From positions 1 to 48,661 of the forward strand of contig JAEYMI010000002.1 of the NCBI GenBank assembly GCA_023461275.1: 48,661 nt of DNA. The letters run 5' to 3'. The stretch's first letter is position 1, and every line of letters begins with the position of its first letter. This DNA is from Actinomycetes bacterium. GTDB taxonomy: Bacteria > Actinomycetota > Actinomycetes > Mycobacteriales > Mycobacteriaceae. Positions 34,321 through 42,419 of the stretch are shown here, one piece after another. Below the pieces are notes generated by a model that was not told the origin of the DNA, made no database searches, and saw only the letters and a list, made by a program, of their open reading frames with translations. A program made the translations under genes and the position numbers.

Positions 34321-34710
34321 TCAGTGGCCGTCCAGGTAGGCGACGAGCTCGCACTGGATGAGCAGCGGATCGGCGAGCGGGTACTCCAGGGTGTGGCGGG
34401 CCGGGCGCGAACCCTCGTCGGGAAACATAGCCAGCCAGTACGGGTCGATGGCGGCCCGTGCTGCCCGATCACGAACGAAGAACGTGCATTTGGCGATGTC
34501 CTCGGTGCTGCCACCGGCGGCGGCGAGGATGGCGTCGATGTTGGCGAAGATCAGTGCGGTCTGTTCCTCGACGGTGGGCGGCACCTGACCGCTTACGGGG
34601 TCGAGTCCGTTGATGCCGCTGGAGGTGAGCAGCGGGCCCACCAGGGCGGCCTGCGGGATCGGTGCCTTGCCGTGGTGGAGGCCGGGCACTTCAATTGACT
34701 TGCGACTCAT
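34321..34710 (-). CDS. RidA-family protein
   Basis: 129 aa, typical RidA size. The C-terminal half has ARHTLEYPLADPLLIQCELVAYL, containing the Arg and Glu usually placed in the trimer-interface site. RidA proteins deaminate enamines/imines; one branch includes 2-aminomuconate deaminases of aromatic pathways. Here it is coupled (ATGA) to a CoA ligase and precedes the LigJ-type gene, so it may process a ring-cleavage product, perhaps a tautomerisation or deamination. The specific reaction is unknown. Confidence 0.85.
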   Translation of the reverse strand: MSRKSIEVPGLHHGKAPIPQAALVGPLLTSSGINGLDPVSGQVPPTVEEQTALIFANIDAILAAAGGSTEDIAKCTFFVRDRAARAAIDPYWLAMFPDEGSRPARHTLEYPLADPLLIQCELVAYLDGH

Positions 34711-36377
34711 GAATTCTGCTCCTGGGTCAGATCAGCTGGCGTCAGATCGGCCGGTGTCAGATCGGCCGGTGTCAGATCGGCGAAGGTGCTGCGTAGGTCG
34801 CGCTTGAGGATCTTGCCGCTCGGGTTCTTGGGTAGTTCGGTCACGATCACCACGTTCTTCGGCCGCTTGTAGGGAGCGAGATGTGTTGCGCAGTGGTCGA
34901 TCACGGCCTGCTCGTCGAGTGTGGAGCCAGCCTTGGGCACCACGGCCGCGGTCACCGCTTCCACCCACTTCGGGTGCGGCAGAGCGAATACCGCCACCTC
35001 GGCGACATCGGGATGCAGGTAGATCGTTTCCTCCACCTCGCGACTGGCGACGTTTTCACCACCGGTCTTGATCATGTCCTTCTTGCGGTCGACGACGCTG
35101 AGCCGACCCCCGTCGTCGAAGAAACCGAGATCGCCGGAATGGAACCAGCCGTTGGCGAAGGCTTCTGCGGTCTTGGCCTCGTCATGCCAGTACCCGAGCG
35201 TCGCCTGCGGGCTGCGGTGCACGATCTCGCCCACCTCGCCCGGGGGCACCGGGTTGTCGTCGGCGTCGACGACGATGGTCTCCACGTTGAGTACCGGGCG
35301 TCCCGCCGATCCGGCATGTGACTGCTGTTCCTCGGGCCCGAGGATCGTTGCCACCGGCGACAATTCGGTCTGACCGTAGAAGTTCCACAGCCGGACATGT
35401 GGCAGTCGGGCACTGATCTCACGCAGAATCTCCACCGGCATCGGTGACGCGCCGTAGTAGCCCTTGCGCAGTGAACTGAGGTCAGCCGTGTCGAACTCGG
35501 GTGCCCGCAGCAGCGAGATCCATACCGTGGGCGGTGCGAAGAACTTTGTCACACGGTGCTTTTCGATGGCGGCGAGCACATCGGCCGGCGCCGGCCCGGG
35601 CAGGATGATGCTGGTGGCTCCGAGGTAAACGTCGGGTCCGACGAAGCAATCGAGCTGTGCGCAGTGATAGAGCGGCAGCGTGTGCAGGTCGACGTCGTCG
35701 GCGCTCATCCCGCCGTCGACAATACTGCTGACGTATTCGGCCAGCAGTGCCCTGCTCGACAGCAGTACGCCTTTGGGCCGCGACTCGGTACCCGAGGTGT
35801 ACATGATGCGGATCGGATCATCGTCGGCCACTGCCACATCGGGCGCCTCGCCGGGTTCGTCCACCCAGTCGGTGAACTCTTCCCATCCCTCGTGGTCCCC
35901 ACTGCCACCGATGATGGCGCCGATGTCGATCCGGTGATTGATCTGCCCGAGTGCCTTTTCCGCGACGTCGTGCAGATCGGCACCGACGAGTATCCCGTTG
36001 GCCCCGCTGTGCTCGAGGATGAAGGCGACCTCGTCGGCGGTGAGCATGAAGTTGATGGGCACGAGCATCACACCGGTGCGTGCGGTTGCGTAGGCGGCGA
36101 CCACGAACTGCCAGTTGTTCCGCGAGAGGATCGCCAGCCGGTCCCCGTGCCGAAGGCCGCGGCGATCGAGAGCGCCCGCGGTGCGGTCGACGGCGGCATC
36201 GAGTTCGGCGAAGGTGAACGTCCGGTCGGTGCCGATCAGGGCCGGCTTGTCGGGGAATCGGGCGGCTGACCGATGCAGCGTATCGGCCACCCCGTACCGA
36301 CGTGTTCTGGTGACGATGTCGCCAGTGCTCGGGCCCTGAGTGCTCGTGCCCCGAATGCTCATCTGATCGTTGCTCAT
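34707..36377 (-). CDS. Acyl/aryl-CoA synthetase of the aromatic operon
   Basis: 556 aa ANL ligase. IMYTSGTESRPKGVLLS is the AMP-binding loop (Glu replaces the second Thr of the usual TSGTT), followed by LWNFYGQTELSPV, GWFHSGDLGFFDDGGRL and a catalytic Lys in PKNPSGKILKR. The C-terminal tail consists of four ADLTP-type repeats. It presumably activates an aromatic or aliphatic acid with CoA; there is no clear need for it in a gallate-type pathway. ATG 36377 has AAGGAGGTG upstream and overlaps the flavin hydroxylase stop. The upstream extension to 36611 is spurious. Confidence 0.85.
   Translation of the reverse strand: MSNDQMSIRGTSTQGPSTGDIVTRTRRYGVADTLHRSAARFPDKPALIGTDRTFTFAELDAAVDRTAGALDRRGLRHGDRLAILSRNNWQFVVAAYATARTGVMLVPINFMLTADEVAFILEHSGANGILVGADLHDVAEKALGQINHRIDIGAIIGGSGDHEGWEEFTDWVDEPGEAPDVAVADDDPIRIMYTSGTESRPKGVLLSSRALLAEYVSSIVDGGMSADDVDLHTLPLYHCAQLDCFVGPDVYLGATSIILPGPAPADVLAAIEKHRVTKFFAPPTVWISLLRAPEFDTADLSSLRKGYYGASPMPVEILREISARLPHVRLWNFYGQTELSPVATILGPEEQQSHAGSAGRPVLNVETIVVDADDNPVPPGEVGEIVHRSPQATLGYWHDEAKTAEAFANGWFHSGDLGFFDDGGRLSVVDRKKDMIKTGGENVASREVEETIYLHPDVAEVAVFALPHPKWVEAVTAAVVPKAGSTLDEQAVIDHCATHLAPYKRPKNVVIVTELPKNPSGKILKRDLRSTFADLTPADLTPADLTPADLTQEQNS
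34726..34785. repeat. 15-bp tandem repeat at the 3' end of the CoA synthetase gene
   Basis: Four units of gtcagatcggccggt begin at 34726, 34741, 34756 and 34771. The middle two are identical, the outer two diverge. They encode ADLTP repeats just before the stop codon. Confidence 0.9.
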
Positions 36378-38152
36378 GCGAGCACCTCCTTGCGAAAACT
36401 GATGGTGCGCATCGTGTTCTGCAACACCTGCGCGGGATTGTCGGGCATCGCCATGGTGCGCCAGGCGACGTGGGCGTCCGGTCGCACGAGGATCGCCCCA
36501 CCAGGTGAGACCTCCCGGATTCGGTCCCACTGTGGCTCGCCTGCCGAGTCGATCGACGCGAGCGCGATCACCGTCACCGGCACCCCGGCCACATCGACGG
36601 CGTGCTCCCACACCTGCGCTTCGAACGGGTCGACGAGCAAGGTGTGGCGGGCGTGATCGATGGCGTGGATGGTCGATACCCGTCGGCCGTCACGCAGGAC
36701 CCAGGCATGCGGAAGGTGATGTCCTGGGCGGGTTGTGGGTGTGTAGTCCCGAAGCGGATTGTCCACTCGCGGTGCCTGCGTGCCGTCACCGACCACCGCG
36801 CCGGATTCGTAGACATAACCGAGTTCGACGTTGAGCTGGCTGTAGTCGTCGCCGTTGCCACCGACCGCGTCGGCGACGGCGCGCCGGCGCGCGTCACCGT
36901 CGGGTCCTGACGCCGACCACGCGTCGATCTGCGCCCAGCCGTCCTCTTCGGTGATGTCCTCGGTGAGGCCCAGTGCCGCGGCGATCCGTCGATGACCGCC
37001 GGCGTTCTCCAGCGAGTGGGCGACGTTGAACTCGCCCACCGGCCGACGTTCGGCGCCGTAGGTGTCCAGCAGGGCGTCATCGGCCTGCCCGCGCAGCACA
37101 TGCGCCAGCTTCCAGCACAGGTTGTGGACGTCCTGTACCGCGGTGTTGAGGCCCAGCCCACCGGTCGGCGGGTGCCGATGCGCCGAGTTGCCCACCAGGA
37201 AGGCGTTACCCACCCGATAGCGTTCGGCGACAACCCCTTCGAAGGTCCAGTGGCTGACCGCCTGGATGTCGAACTCGAGATCGGGGATGCCCACGATGTC
37301 CCGGAAACGGGCACTGAGAGTGTCGATGTCGTCGGAATCGCGACTACCCATCGGGAATGCCTGATGAAATGCCCACTGCCTGGTCTGCGATCCCCAGGTG
37401 TCGGGTCCCATCGCGCAGATCGTCCCACGGAAGCCACCCTGACCCTTGGGGTCGATGAAGTAGTACAGCAGCACCTGCTCGTCGGTGATCCAGGGCGAGA
37501 GATCGGCGGTCACGTGCATCGTCACCATGTCCAGAAGTTCCGTCGGCCCCACCATCGGCACACCGAGCGCCTTGGTGATGGTGCGTCCACCGTCGGCTCC
37601 GATCACGTAGCGGGCGTGCACCTTTCGGCTCTCACCACGGCTCACCACGTGCACATCGAGTTCCACGCCGTCCCCGCCGGCATCGATTTCGACCACCTCG
37701 TGCCCGAAGAATATTCGTCCCGGACAGCACTTTTCGGCGTGGTCGGCCAGCGCGCGGTCGAGTCGCATCTGCGGCACGTTCGCGTAGGGGTTGGGACTGG
37801 CGGCCGCGTAGCGTCCGGCGTCGGGCCCACCGCCCCAGGCGTGCATGTGCCCGATCTCGCGACCCTGTCCGGGGCGTTCACCGCCGAGGGAGGTGTACCA
37901 GGCGACGCGGTGCCATCGGTCGTCGGGTGGAGACATCGCGTACACGTCCGCTGCGACACCGAGATCGTCGAAGATCTCCATGGTCCGCTGGTTGAGCAGA
38001 TGTGCCCGCGGCAGCGGGGACGTCGAATCACGACGTTCGAAAAGGGCGACATCGACGCCGAGAGCGGCCAGTTCGATGGCGGCGGTCAGGCCGGCCGGGC
38101 CGGCACCGACGATGGCGATCTCGACCTCGGCCGGGATGGTGGTAGTGGTCAT
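36374..38152 (-). CDS. FAD-dependent aromatic monooxygenase (TfdB/MhpA type)
   Basis: 592 aa. The dinucleotide-binding start is EIAIVGAGPAGLTAAIEL, the DG motif is VIGADGGRT (about residue 190) and the GD-type motif is FLVGNSAHRHPPTGGLGLN (about 320), in which the normally conserved Asp is Asn. The C-terminal thioredoxin-like domain (PGHHLPHAWVL onwards) is typical of the phenol hydroxylase class. Such enzymes hydroxylate phenols or hydroxybenzoates ortho or para to OH. Here it would prepare a vicinal diol/triol for the LigB-type enzyme. ATGA overlap on both sides indicates tight coupling. Confidence 0.87.
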   Translation of the reverse strand: MTTTTIPAEVEIAIVGAGPAGLTAAIELAALGVDVALFERRDSTSPLPRAHLLNQRTMEIFDDLGVAADVYAMSPPDDRWHRVAWYTSLGGERPGQGREIGHMHAWGGGPDAGRYAAASPNPYANVPQMRLDRALADHAEKCCPGRIFFGHEVVEIDAGGDGVELDVHVVSRGESRKVHARYVIGADGGRTITKALGVPMVGPTELLDMVTMHVTADLSPWITDEQVLLYYFIDPKGQGGFRGTICAMGPDTWGSQTRQWAFHQAFPMGSRDSDDIDTLSARFRDIVGIPDLEFDIQAVSHWTFEGVVAERYRVGNAFLVGNSAHRHPPTGGLGLNTAVQDVHNLCWKLAHVLRGQADDALLDTYGAERRPVGEFNVAHSLENAGGHRRIAAALGLTEDITEEDGWAQIDAWSASGPDGDARRRAVADAVGGNGDDYSQLNVELGYVYESGAVVGDGTQAPRVDNPLRDYTPTTRPGHHLPHAWVLRDGRRVSTIHAIDHARHTLLVDPFEAQVWEHAVDVAGVPVTVIALASIDSAGEPQWDRIREVSPGGAILVRPDAHVAWRTMAMPDNPAQVLQNTMRTISFRKEVLA

Positions 38153-38811
38153 CGAATCACCTCAGGTGTTTGTAATGCGTGATATCCGTGCGTGTTTCGG
38201 GCATCGACGAGCCGTGCGCCGCCACGCACCGCAGTCCGGATTCGTTCCTCGGCGTCGCGTACCGCGATCGCGGTCGCGACCACCTCCTCGAGTCGGGCGG
38301 CGGGGATGGCGAGCACTCCGTCGGCGTCCCCGACCAGCCAGTCACCGTGTTCCACGCGCACTCCGCCGATGGAGACCGGGACGTTGTAGCCGTCGACGCG
38401 GACGCGGTCTTTACCGGTACGCATCCATCGGGATCGGCTGTAGACCGGGTAGCCGAGTTCGACTGCGCAGTCCGAGTCCCGGCACACACCGTCGATCACG
38501 GTGCCGGCCAGACCGGTGTGCGCGGCGGTGGCGGTGAGCAGGTCACCCCAGACGGTGGTGTCCAGGCGGCCGGCGTTGTCGAGGACCACCACGGTGCCCG
38601 GCTCGAGGTCGTCGATGTAGTCGCCGACGGTGCCGTGGTCGTCACCGACGGGCACGTACCGGACGGTGAACGCCCGGCCCACCAGCCGACTGTTGCGGTC
38701 CAACGGAAGCAACCCGGCGCACTGTCCGTTGAGTCCGTGCTTGTCCAGGGCGTCGCTGAGGTGGCTGGTGTCCAGTCCGGCGAGCTCGGTACGGAAGATG
38801 TTGTCGTTCAT
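38149..38811 (-). CDS. RraA-family aldolase paralogue 1 (HMG/CHA aldolase-like)
   Basis: 220 aa RraA fold. The conserved active-site segment reads WGD (D90), 20 residues, then R111-D112 in DGVCRDSD. This D-x20-R-D pattern is known from the class II pyruvate aldolases that split 4-carboxy-4-hydroxy-2-oxoadipate (CHA) to pyruvate and oxaloacetate. Of the three paralogues here this one has Asp at that position. C-terminal GDWLVGDADGVLAIP is the family hallmark. It overlaps both neighbours by ATGA. Assignment to CHA is from context. Confidence 0.82.
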   Translation of the reverse strand: MNDNIFRTELAGLDTSHLSDALDKHGLNGQCAGLLPLDRNSRLVGRAFTVRYVPVGDDHGTVGDYIDDLEPGTVVVLDNAGRLDTTVWGDLLTATAAHTGLAGTVIDGVCRDSDCAVELGYPVYSRSRWMRTGKDRVRVDGYNVPVSIGGVRVEHGDWLVGDADGVLAIPAARLEEVVATAIAVRDAEERIRTAVRGGARLVDARNTHGYHALQTPEVIR

Positions 38812-39500
38812 GGCCTCACACTGCTTTCCAACATGGATTCGTAATCGGCGCCCATCACCGACGCCATCGATTCACCAGCTCGTACCCTGCGGAGCATCTT
38901 CGCTTCCTTGGCGACGATGCGTTCGGCTGCGCCGATGATCTCGGCGGCACGACCGGCGGGAATGAACACCACGCCACTGGCGTCGGCGATGACGAGGTCA
39001 CCGGGCGCGATGTCGATTCCCTCGACCGTGACCGGAACATTCCAACCGCGTTCGACGATCCGCCCACGCGCGGTGACCGGCACCGATGTCCGGGCGTACA
39101 GATCGAGACCGAAGGACCGCGCCTCATCGAGGTCGCGCACGGCCCCGTCGACGATGACGGCCTCCACGCCACGTTGACGCGCGCCGGCCGAGAGAACCCC
39201 ACCCCAGCCGGCCACCTTGGTGCGCCCGTGATGTGCCACCACGATGACCGTCCCCGGCCCGGCGGCGTCGACGGCCGCGGTACCGAGGTGTCGGGGTCGG
39301 GCGTCGGGGGCGGCATCGGCCGAGCCGGCAGGCACCAGATCCGCAGACACCAGATCCACGGTGATCACCGCGCCCGCGATCCGCCGATTGCCGGATACCG
39401 CATGCAAACCGGTTGTCGCGCCGGGAATTCCGGCGGCATCCAGAGCATCGGAGACCGCGCAGGTGTCGAGCGCGGCGAGCCGTCGGATCAGGTCGTTCAT
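38808..39500 (-). CDS. RraA-family aldolase paralogue 2
   Basis: 230 aa from the ATG at 39500. WGG (G101) is followed after 20 residues by R122-D123 in DGAVRDLDEA, so the position that is Asp in paralogue 1 is Gly here; the Glu two residues further (RDLDE) is also present only in this copy. PGDLVIADASGVVFIPAG is the family hallmark. It may be an aldolase of different specificity, an oxaloacetate decarboxylase or a second subunit. It overlaps the dioxygenase and paralogue 1 by ATGA. The extension to 39572 lies in the dioxygenase gene. Confidence 0.8.
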   Translation of the reverse strand: MNDLIRRLAALDTCAVSDALDAAGIPGATTGLHAVSGNRRIAGAVITVDLVSADLVPAGSADAAPDARPRHLGTAAVDAAGPGTVIVVAHHGRTKVAGWGGVLSAGARQRGVEAVIVDGAVRDLDEARSFGLDLYARTSVPVTARGRIVERGWNVPVTVEGIDIAPGDLVIADASGVVFIPAGRAAEIIGAAERIVAKEAKMLRRVRAGESMASVMGADYESMLESSVRP

Positions 39501-40477
39501 GACCACAGCCCGAACGCCAGGCCGATGCCGGTTCCCGCGAGACTCCGCCACGCCGGGATGTATGTGCTCCACCGATGGGTGAGGTGCCGCCCGGCGCCGG
39601 CTGCGGCGATCCAGTTACGCACTTCGGAGGTGCCCGAATTCAGTTGCTCCACCGGAAGTTTCTGCAGCGCATCCTCGTTGTGGGTACGCATCGCCTCCAG
39701 GATCTCGCGATCGAGTTCGTCGTTGACCACGAAGTGACTCAGACCGCCCGACGCGATCACCGCGACCCGCAGGTCACCCGGCATCGAATCGACTGCTTCA
39801 CGCAGCGCCTTGCCGAGGCCGTAACACCGCGCGGGGGTCGGCTGATTGGGCGGGTAATAGGTGTTGATCAGGATCGGGACCATCGGAATCGTGATGCCGG
39901 AAAGCATCTTTCCCACTACCCAGGCGAACGCGTGGCCGAATCCGCCCTCGGTCTCGGTTTCCGAACTCGTGGCGATGTCGAAATCGCGGGCGATGAGTTC
40001 GTTGATGATGTGCAGTGCCGCCTGCGGGTGAGCCGGATACGACGACCCGTCCATGCCCAGGTTGAGCTGCACCTCGCTGAGCATCGGCTCGCCATAGTCG
40101 ATGGGCTTGTGGGTTTCGATGGTGTCGCCGTAATAGATCGCCATCGCCGGCTGATTGCGTGCGGTGAACAGTTCCTCCTGATCATCGCCGATGACGAGCA
40201 GCAGATCCGGTTGCAGCGCAATGAGATCGGCACGCAATCGGTCGATGCACTCCATCGCCTCGCCGAACTTGGCATTCCAGACGTCCATGGTCAGCTCGTC
40301 GCGGTAGCGGTCACCCGCTTCGGCGGCCAGGTCGTCGAAACTGCGAATGTTGCCCGCGACGTCGCGCAGTTCGGGATTGTCGGCGTCATTCTGAGCACGT
40401 AGTGCCCACATCTTCTCCGGCTCCATGCCCAGCACGGGGCTGTGCGAGGTGCCTGCCATCGCCACGATCGAACTCAT
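39497..40477 (-). CDS. LigB-fold class III extradiol dioxygenase (gallate/3-O-methylgallate type)
   Basis: 326 aa single-chain LigB-type protein. H12 in AGTSHSPVLG is the first metal ligand. LLLVIGDDQEELF near residue 95, GGFGHAFAWVVG (H182) and ASGGLSHFVVNDELD (H258) fit the branch that includes 3-O-methylgallate dioxygenases, as I recall it. No His is found near residue 60, where LigB itself has its second ligand. It should cleave a vicinal diol or triol ring to an oxo acid. The ATG at 40477 has AAAGGA upstream; a frame to 40603 adds Arg/Lys-rich sequence overlapping the next gene and was discarded. Confidence 0.8.
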   Translation of the reverse strand: MSSIVAMAGTSHSPVLGMEPEKMWALRAQNDADNPELRDVAGNIRSFDDLAAEAGDRYRDELTMDVWNAKFGEAMECIDRLRADLIALQPDLLLVIGDDQEELFTARNQPAMAIYYGDTIETHKPIDYGEPMLSEVQLNLGMDGSSYPAHPQAALHIINELIARDFDIATSSETETEGGFGHAFAWVVGKMLSGITIPMVPILINTYYPPNQPTPARCYGLGKALREAVDSMPGDLRVAVIASGGLSHFVVNDELDREILEAMRTHNEDALQKLPVEQLNSGTSEVRNWIAAAGAGRHLTHRWSTYIPAWRSLAGTGIGLAFGLWS

Positions 40478-40490
40478 CGGATTTCCTTTC

Positions 40491-41105
40491 TCAGCGCGCC
40501 GGCAGCGAGTAGAGGTCGAGCGTCGTCGCCCCAGCGCGAATGCGTTGAATGATTGCTTCTTCCTTGGCTTCTCGTTCACGGCCGGCGGCCAGTACGGCCG
40601 CACGATCGTCGGCCGGGATCACGACCACGCCGTCGGCGTCGGCAACGACGAGATCGCCTCGGTTGACCCGAACGTCGCCGAAGACGATCGGTTCGCCCAG
40701 CGAGCCGGGAGCGTCGGGGTCCTTGATGGTGCCGCGGATGCAGATCGACGAGGAGAAGACCGGCAGCCCCACTTGTTCCAGTGCGCGGACGTCGCGGACA
40801 CCTCCGTCGATGACGAGTCCGGCAAGTCCGCGGGCGGCGGCGGCCTCGCTGAGGATCTCGCCCCAGTAGCCGAACTCCTCGGCATCCGACGAATGTGCGC
40901 CGGTGACCGCCACGACGAGCACCTCCCCCGGGCGTGCCGTTGCCACCGCGCGGTGCAACCACAGGTTGTCGCCCACCGGGCACAGAACCGGGAAGGCTGG
41001 AGCGGCGAGGTAGGCGTCGCGATATGCGGGGCGCAGCCGGGCCGGCAGTGCACCGGTCCGGCCGGCGGCCTCGTGCAGCGTCGCCGAGGCGAGAATTCCA
41101 GTCAT
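40491..41105 (-). CDS. RraA-family aldolase paralogue 3
   Basis: 204 aa from the ATG at 41105 (GGAG 6 nt before). WGE (E83), 20 residues, then R104-D105 in DGGVRDVRALE: the variable position is Glu. GDLVVADADGVVVIP is the family hallmark. It lacks the extended N-terminal helix of the other two copies. It is the first gene of the nine-gene operon, only 50 bp downstream of the divergent promoter. The frame to 41246 would run through the promoter and operators and is not used. Confidence 0.8.
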   Translation of the reverse strand: MTGILASATLHEAAGRTGALPARLRPAYRDAYLAAPAFPVLCPVGDNLWLHRAVATARPGEVLVVAVTGAHSSDAEEFGYWGEILSEAAAARGLAGLVIDGGVRDVRALEQVGLPVFSSSICIRGTIKDPDAPGSLGEPIVFGDVRVNRGDLVVADADGVVVIPADDRAAVLAAGREREAKEEAIIQRIRAGATTLDLYSLPAR

Positions 41106-41155
41106 ATGCGACTCCGTGATGTGAAGCTCTGCGAGCACTGTATGTGACTCACCAC

Positions 41156-41184
41156 ACGGTAGATGAATGCAAGATTGAATGCAA
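41156..41184 (-). promoter_or_regulatory. Promoter and operator O1 of the ring-cleavage operon
   Basis: Minus strand: -35 TTGCAT (41184-41179), 17-bp spacer, -10 TACCGT (41161-41156, TAnnnT). The spacer and -35 contain two copies of the TTGCATTC/TTGAATGC motif (tgaatgcaagattgaatgc, 41164-41182), related to O2. A regulator bound here would exclude RNA polymerase. Confidence 0.6.
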
Positions 41185-41212
41185 TAACCCGATTTGTCCG
41201 ACTCTGAGGCTC

Positions 41213-41240
41213 TTGCATTCAATATTGAATGTGATCTAGT
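41213..41240 (+). promoter_or_regulatory. Promoter and operator O2 of the reductase-P450 operon
   Basis: Plus strand: -35 TTGCAT (41213-41218), 16-bp spacer, -10 TCTAGT (41235-41240). The spacer holds a perfect 16-bp palindrome, cattcaatattgaatg (41216-41231). Its left half recurs in O1, so one regulator probably controls both directions. The palindrome type suits the FCD-GntR encoded at the far end of the operon. Confidence 0.65.
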
Positions 41241-41248
41241 CTCCAAAC

Positions 41249-41265
41249 ACTCACCAAAAGTGAGT
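41249..41265 (+). other. Short hairpin in the reductase leader
   Basis: actcac and gtgagt, six-base arms with a caaaa loop, shortly after the predicted transcription start. The overlapping gtgagtcac (41260-41268) is the exact inverse of gtgactcac at 41144-41152 in the leader of the opposite operon, so it may be one half of a second symmetric binding site instead of an RNA structure. Confidence 0.4.
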
Positions 41266-41308
41266 CACCTCACTAACGTGACCACTCACCCAGGAGACGG
41301 AGCCCCAC

Positions 41309-42343
41309 GTGCCGATCACCGACCTCAACCCGACCGTGTCACCCACCCCCGCGTCACCCACCCCCGTGTCACCCACCCCCGCGTCGCTCATCCCCGCGGC
41401 GTCGGCCGACGGACTGACGTTGCGCGTGACTGCGAAACGGCTCATCGCCGACGGCGTCTGCGAGCTGACCCTGACCGATCCCGACGGTCTGCGACTGCCC
41501 GACTGGTCGCCGGGTTCACACATCGACGTGATCCTTCCTGGTGACGTCGTCCGGCAGTATTCGCTCTGCGGCGACCGGTGGGATCCGTCGACCTATCGCA
41601 TCGCCGTTCTGCTCGAACCCGAAGGTCGTGGCGGATCGACTTACATCCACCACGCGCTCGCGGTCGGTGACCTCCTGCCGATCGGTGGTCCCCGCAACAA
41701 CTTTCATCTCACGCCGGCACCTGCGCATGTGTTCATCGCCGGCGGAATCGGCATCACACCGATCCTGGCGATGATCCGACAGATCGGTTTCCTCGGCAGC
41801 GAGTGGACGCTGCACTATGGCGGCCGTAGTCGCGCATCCATGGCGTATGCCGACGAACTCGCCGATGATCCCCGTGTGCGGCTACGGCCCGCCGACGAGT
41901 ACGGACTGCTGGACATCGACGAGGCGATCGCCGAGTCCCCCGACGACGCGGTGATCTACTGCTGCGGGCCAGAAGCGCTGTTGACGGCGGTACAGACCGT
42001 CGGTGACCGTCTGCAGCCCGGCCACGTGCACATCGAGCGCTTTGTTCCCCGGGAGATGTCAGCACCGGTGCGCGACAAGGACTTCGAGGTCTGGTGCGAT
42101 CGGTCACGCACATCGGTCACGGTCACGCCGGACACCTCGGTGATCGACGCACTCAATGCTGCTGGGCTTTCGGTGTTGTCGTCGTGCCGACGCGGGGTCT
42201 GCGGGACCTGCCAGACCGACGTACTCGACGGAATCCCCGATCACCGCGATTCGATCCTCACCGACGACGAGCGGGCCGCCGGCGACTCCATGCTGATCTG
42301 CGTGTCACGCTCGTGCACCGACCGAATCACTCTGGATCTCTGA
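41309..42343 (+). CDS. Phthalate dioxygenase reductase-type oxidoreductase (P450 partner)
   Basis: 344 aa. The flavin-binding domain has the RQYSLCG motif. The NAD domain has FIAGGIGITPILAM, and the C-terminal plant-type [2Fe-2S] domain has C293, C298, C301 and C331 (CRRGVCGTC and LICVS). The domain order is that of phthalate dioxygenase/vanillate demethylase reductases. It would carry electrons from NADH directly to the P450 encoded 76 bp downstream, with no separate ferredoxin. The start is GTG at 41309 with GGAG 6 nt before. The N-terminal SPTP repeats are not part of the fold. Confidence 0.9.
   Translation: MPITDLNPTVSPTPASPTPVSPTPASLIPAASADGLTLRVTAKRLIADGVCELTLTDPDGLRLPDWSPGSHIDVILPGDVVRQYSLCGDRWDPSTYRIAVLLEPEGRGGSTYIHHALAVGDLLPIGGPRNNFHLTPAPAHVFIAGGIGITPILAMIRQIGFLGSEWTLHYGGRSRASMAYADELADDPRVRLRPADEYGLLDIDEAIAESPDDAVIYCCGPEALLTAVQTVGDRLQPGHVHIERFVPREMSAPVRDKDFEVWCDRSRTSVTVTPDTSVIDALNAAGLSVLSSCRRGVCGTCQTDVLDGIPDHRDSILTDDERAAGDSMLICVSRSCTDRITLDL
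41336..41395. repeat. 15-bp tandem repeat at the 5' end of the reductase gene
   Basis: Four units start at 41336, 41351, 41366 and 41381; the first and third are identical (gtgtcacccaccccc), the second differs by one base and the fourth is degenerate. They encode VSPTP/ASPTP repeats between residues 10 and 29. Confidence 0.9.
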
Positions 42344-42419
42344 CCTTTTCATCAGCACACTGCACCCGCACGACTCACCAACACGACTCCCCCTTCATCA
42401 CCACCGGAAGCGACGACCG

